Origin: Clostridium sp. CAG:411
GTDB taxonomy: Bacteria; Bacillota; Clostridia; Lachnospirales; Lachnospiraceae
DNA length: 14,881 nucleotides
Assembly (NCBI GenBank): GCA_000437275.1
Contig: FR899732.1
Span: 35,513 to 50,393, forward strand
Reading direction: 5' to 3'
The notes below the pieces were generated by a model. It made no database searches and was not told the DNA's origin. It worked only from the letters and a program-made list of their open reading frames with translations. The translations under genes and the position numbers were made by a program. Numbering within the stretch: the stretch's first letter is position 1; every line of letters starts with the position of its first letter. Shown piece by piece: positions 13,158 through 14,881 of the stretch.

Positions 13158-13505
13158 ATGGAAAAAAATATTGTGTTGTGTGCATCCAGTGCATATGAAG
13201 AAAAGTATTATTTAAACGAGGATTTTGTGCAGATGCCTGAATCAATTAAAGAGGAGCTACAGATTATGTGTGTTCTTTTTACCGCAGATGTGGGCGGTAT
13301 TCTTACTATGGAATTTGATGAAGAAGGAAACCTTTTATTTCAGACCGAAGCAGATGAGGGTGACTTGCTGTATGATGAGATTGGAAGTGTGCTAAAGATA
13401 AAGCAGATTCAGGAACAGAAAAAAGAATTACTGGAAAGTTTGGAGCTGTATTACAAAGCGTTTTTCTTAAATGAAGATGTGACTGCTTTGCTGGCAGAAG
13501 AATAG
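13158..13505 (+). CDS. Small acidic protein, probable DUF6145 family
   Basis: This is a 115-residue protein with no signal peptide or membrane segment and a strongly acidic character. The sequence reads as one small domain: MEKNIVLCASSAYEEKYYLN, then a helix PESIKEELQIMCVLF, a strand pair around GGILTMEFDEEGNLLFQTEA, and C-terminal helices that include QEQKKELLESLELYYKAFF. I recognise this pattern as that of DUF6145, a family of Lachnospiraceae and relatives with no known function; the family number is from memory and less certain than the pattern. The ATG follows GTTGAGGTAA at 8 nt. The gene is 91 bp upstream of coaX on the same strand, so it may be cotranscribed with CoA biosynthesis. Confidence 0.75.
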   Translation: MEKNIVLCASSAYEEKYYLNEDFVQMPESIKEELQIMCVLFTADVGGILTMEFDEEGNLLFQTEADEGDLLYDEIGSVLKIKQIQEQKKELLESLELYYKAFFLNEDVTALLAEE

Positions 13506-13567
13506 AAGGATAATTGTAGATACGAGATAGAGAAAGGGTGCAATGACACCTGTAAATAGAGAAAATA

Positions 13568-13582
13568 CACTGAATTTCAGTG
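13568..13582. repeat. Short inverted repeat ahead of coaX
   Basis: CACTGAA and TTCAGTG flank a single T (13568-13582), ending 4 nt before the coaX ribosome binding site. As RNA it could form a 5-bp stem CACTG/CAGTG with loop AATTT. It could be a small operator or a chance palindrome. Confidence 0.35.
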
Positions 13583-13596
13583 GATCGGAGGATGGC

Positions 13597-14367
13597 ATGA
13601 TTTTAGTTGTAGATGCAGGAAATACCAATATTACGTTAGGCGTGTTTGAAGGAAAAAAGTTGCGTGGAACGTACCGAATGACTACAAAGGTATCCCGTAC
13701 CTCAGATGAGTACGGCATTTTCATAACAGAATTGTTGGAGAAGAATGGGCTGGAGCCAAGGCAGATTGAAGATGTAATTATTTCTTCTGTTGTGCCGAAT
13801 ATCATGCATTCTTTTACCAGTGGAATAAAAAAATATTTTCATGTGCAGCCTATTATTGTAGGAGCAGGGATTAAGACAGGTATCAATATTGCTGTTGCAA
13901 ATCCAAAGTCAATGGGGGCAGATCGCATTGTGGATGCAGTAGCTGCCTATGAGCTTTATGGTGGACCAGTGATTGTAATTGATTTTGGAACAGCGACCAC
14001 ACATGATGTAATAACTGCGGATGGTTCTCTGACTGCCAGTGTAATCAGTCCTGGTATTCGGATTTCTGCGAATGCTTTATGGAAAGATACAGCCATGCTT
14101 CCAGAGATTGAGATAAAAAGACCAGAAACCATTCTTGCTAAAAATACAGTAGCAAGTATGCAGGCAGGTTTGTTTTTTGGCTATGTGGGGCAGACAGAAT
14201 ACATTGTCAAGAAATTAAAAGCAGAAACGGCGATGGAAAATATCAAAGTAGTGGCAACAGGTGGATTGGGAAAAATTATATCCGATGAGACAGATGTAAT
14301 TGATATTTATGACAGCAATTTAACCTTAGAAGGACTTCGCATTATTTATGAATACAATAAGCGTTAG
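13597..14367 (+). CDS. coaX: Type III pantothenate kinase
   Basis: This 256-residue type III pantothenate kinase phosphorylates pantothenate in the first step of CoA synthesis. Unlike CoaA it is not inhibited by CoA and usually needs a monovalent cation. The N-terminal phosphate loop DAGNTN (6-11) carries the catalytic aspartate. GADRIVDAVAAY (107-118) forms the pantothenate site, and DFGTATTHDV (129-138) and TGGLG (221-225) complete the ASKHA fold. ATG 13597 is chosen because CGGAGGATGGC lies immediately upstream and family members start with MILVVDxGNTN. An in-frame ATG at 13543 with AAAGGGTG would add 18 polar residues and is less likely. A dus gene follows after 12 bp, a neighbour pair seen in other Firmicutes. 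Confidence 0.95.
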   Translation: MILVVDAGNTNITLGVFEGKKLRGTYRMTTKVSRTSDEYGIFITELLEKNGLEPRQIEDVIISSVVPNIMHSFTSGIKKYFHVQPIIVGAGIKTGINIAVANPKSMGADRIVDAVAAYELYGGPVIVIDFGTATTHDVITADGSLTASVISPGIRISANALWKDTAMLPEIEIKRPETILAKNTVASMQAGLFFGYVGQTEYIVKKLKAETAMENIKVVATGGLGKIISDETDVIDIYDSNLTLEGLRIIYEYNKR

Positions 14368-14379
14368 AGTGAGGAAACT

Positions 14380-14881
14380 ATGAGTTTACAGATAGGAAAC
14401 GTAAAAATAAACGGAAATCTTGTGCTTGGTCCTATGGCAGGAGTGACGGATTTACCTTTTCGTGTGTTGTGCAAGGAAGCAGGGGCAGACCTCATTTATA
14501 CGGAGATGGTCAGTGCCAAGGGCATTATGTATGGAAATAAAAATACGACCATTCTTTTGGAAGTAGAGGAGCAGGAGCGTCCTGTTGCATTGCAGTTGTT
14601 TGGCAGTAATCCAAAGATTATGAGTGAGCAGGCAAAGCGGATAGAGCATCGTAATTTTGATATTGTAGATATTAATATGGGCTGTCCAGTGCCAAAGGTA
14701 GTAAACAATGGAGAAGGCTCTGCTCTTATGAAAAATCCCGAACTGGTGGGAGAAATTGTGTCAGCTATGACAAACATGTTGGAAAAGCCAGTGACTGTTA
14801 AAATACGAAAAGGATTTGGAGCCGAGGATTGCAACGCACCAGAGATTGCTAAGATTGCGGAGCAGGCAGGAGCGGCAGCCG
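14380..14881 (+). CDS. dusB: tRNA-dihydrouridine synthase, N-terminal part (3' truncated by window)
   Basis: The first 167 codons of an FMN-dependent tRNA-dihydrouridine synthase are present and open to the window edge; the enzyme reduces uridines in the D-loop region of tRNA using NADPH. Motifs: FMN-binding GPMAGVTDLPFR (17-28), TEMVSAKG (41-48), QLFGSNP (72-78), DINMGCPVPKVV (97-108) with the proton-donor cysteine C102, and KIRKGF (141-146). This order matches DusB-type enzymes, the form usual in Firmicutes. The ATG at 14380 follows GTGAGGAAACT, 12 bp after the coaX stop, so the two are almost certainly cotranscribed. The C-terminal helical domain that would settle the Dus subtype lies outside the window. 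Confidence 0.93.
   Translation, partial: MSLQIGNVKINGNLVLGPMAGVTDLPFRVLCKEAGADLIYTEMVSAKGIMYGNKNTTILLEVEEQERPVALQLFGSNPKIMSEQAKRIEHRNFDIVDINMGCPVPKVVNNGEGSALMKNPELVGEIVSAMTNMLEKPVTVKIRKGFGAEDCNAPEIAKIAEQAGAAA

Noticed and set aside
1..14881. CRISPR arrays, tRNA or rRNA genes, insertion sequences, phage genes
   Set aside because: No regularly spaced repeats, no cloverleaf or rRNA-like sequence, and no transposase or integrase reading frame was found by eye.

Overview
This is an AT-rich chromosomal stretch with Gram-positive style Shine-Dalgarno sites (GGAGG and variants) and a gene set typical of Clostridia. The lon-ysxC pair, a DUF4364 protein, a probable DUF6145 protein, a type III pantothenate kinase next to a Dus enzyme, an LtaS-type lipoteichoic acid synthase and a GLUG/Ig-like secreted protein together suggest Lachnospiraceae. 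This placement is inferred from gene content and style, not from a marker gene. I see no transposase, phage gene, CRISPR array, tRNA or rRNA.

Layout. (1) Positions 1-2780, + strand: the 3' end of lon, ysxC, a TIGR01212-type radical SAM protein and a DUF4364 winged-helix protein, closed by a hairpin terminator that works on both strands. (2) Positions 2964-4115, - strand: an NAD(P)-type malic enzyme converging on that terminator. (3) Positions 4116-4436: a 321-bp divergent intergenic region with overlapping -10-like sites and two TTGTACATTT repeats exactly 40 bp apart. (4) Positions 4437-8807, + strand: a SpoU/TrmH rRNA methyltransferase, an NfeD-like membrane protein, an SPFH/band-7 protein and an LtaS-like synthase. 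The last three form a compact membrane-organisation cluster. (5) Positions 8826-12935, + strand: a clear promoter covered by two ARG boxes, then argF, citrate synthase and a secreted GLUG-repeat protein, with no visible terminator until 12960-13014. (6) Positions 13158 to the end, + strand: a small acidic DUF6145-like protein, coaX and the 5' part of a dus gene.

Functional reading. Most genes are housekeeping: protein quality control, 50S assembly, rRNA and tRNA modification, CoA synthesis, central carbon. Two blocks are more distinctive. The nfeD-SPFH-ltaS block links a flotillin-like membrane scaffold to lipoteichoic acid synthesis. It carries an in-frame 18-bp tandem duplication in nfeD, and a perfect 13-bp inverted repeat at the start of the ltaS-like gene. 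The argF block has a textbook tandem ARG operator (two 18-bp boxes, 3-bp gap) over its promoter, and its transcript may run into citrate synthase, which would link arginine sensing to 2-oxoglutarate supply. A possible compact pseudoknot lies in the ysxC leader. I did not find a convincing new defence or mobile system. The best leads are regulatory and structural elements in the gaps and gene starts.
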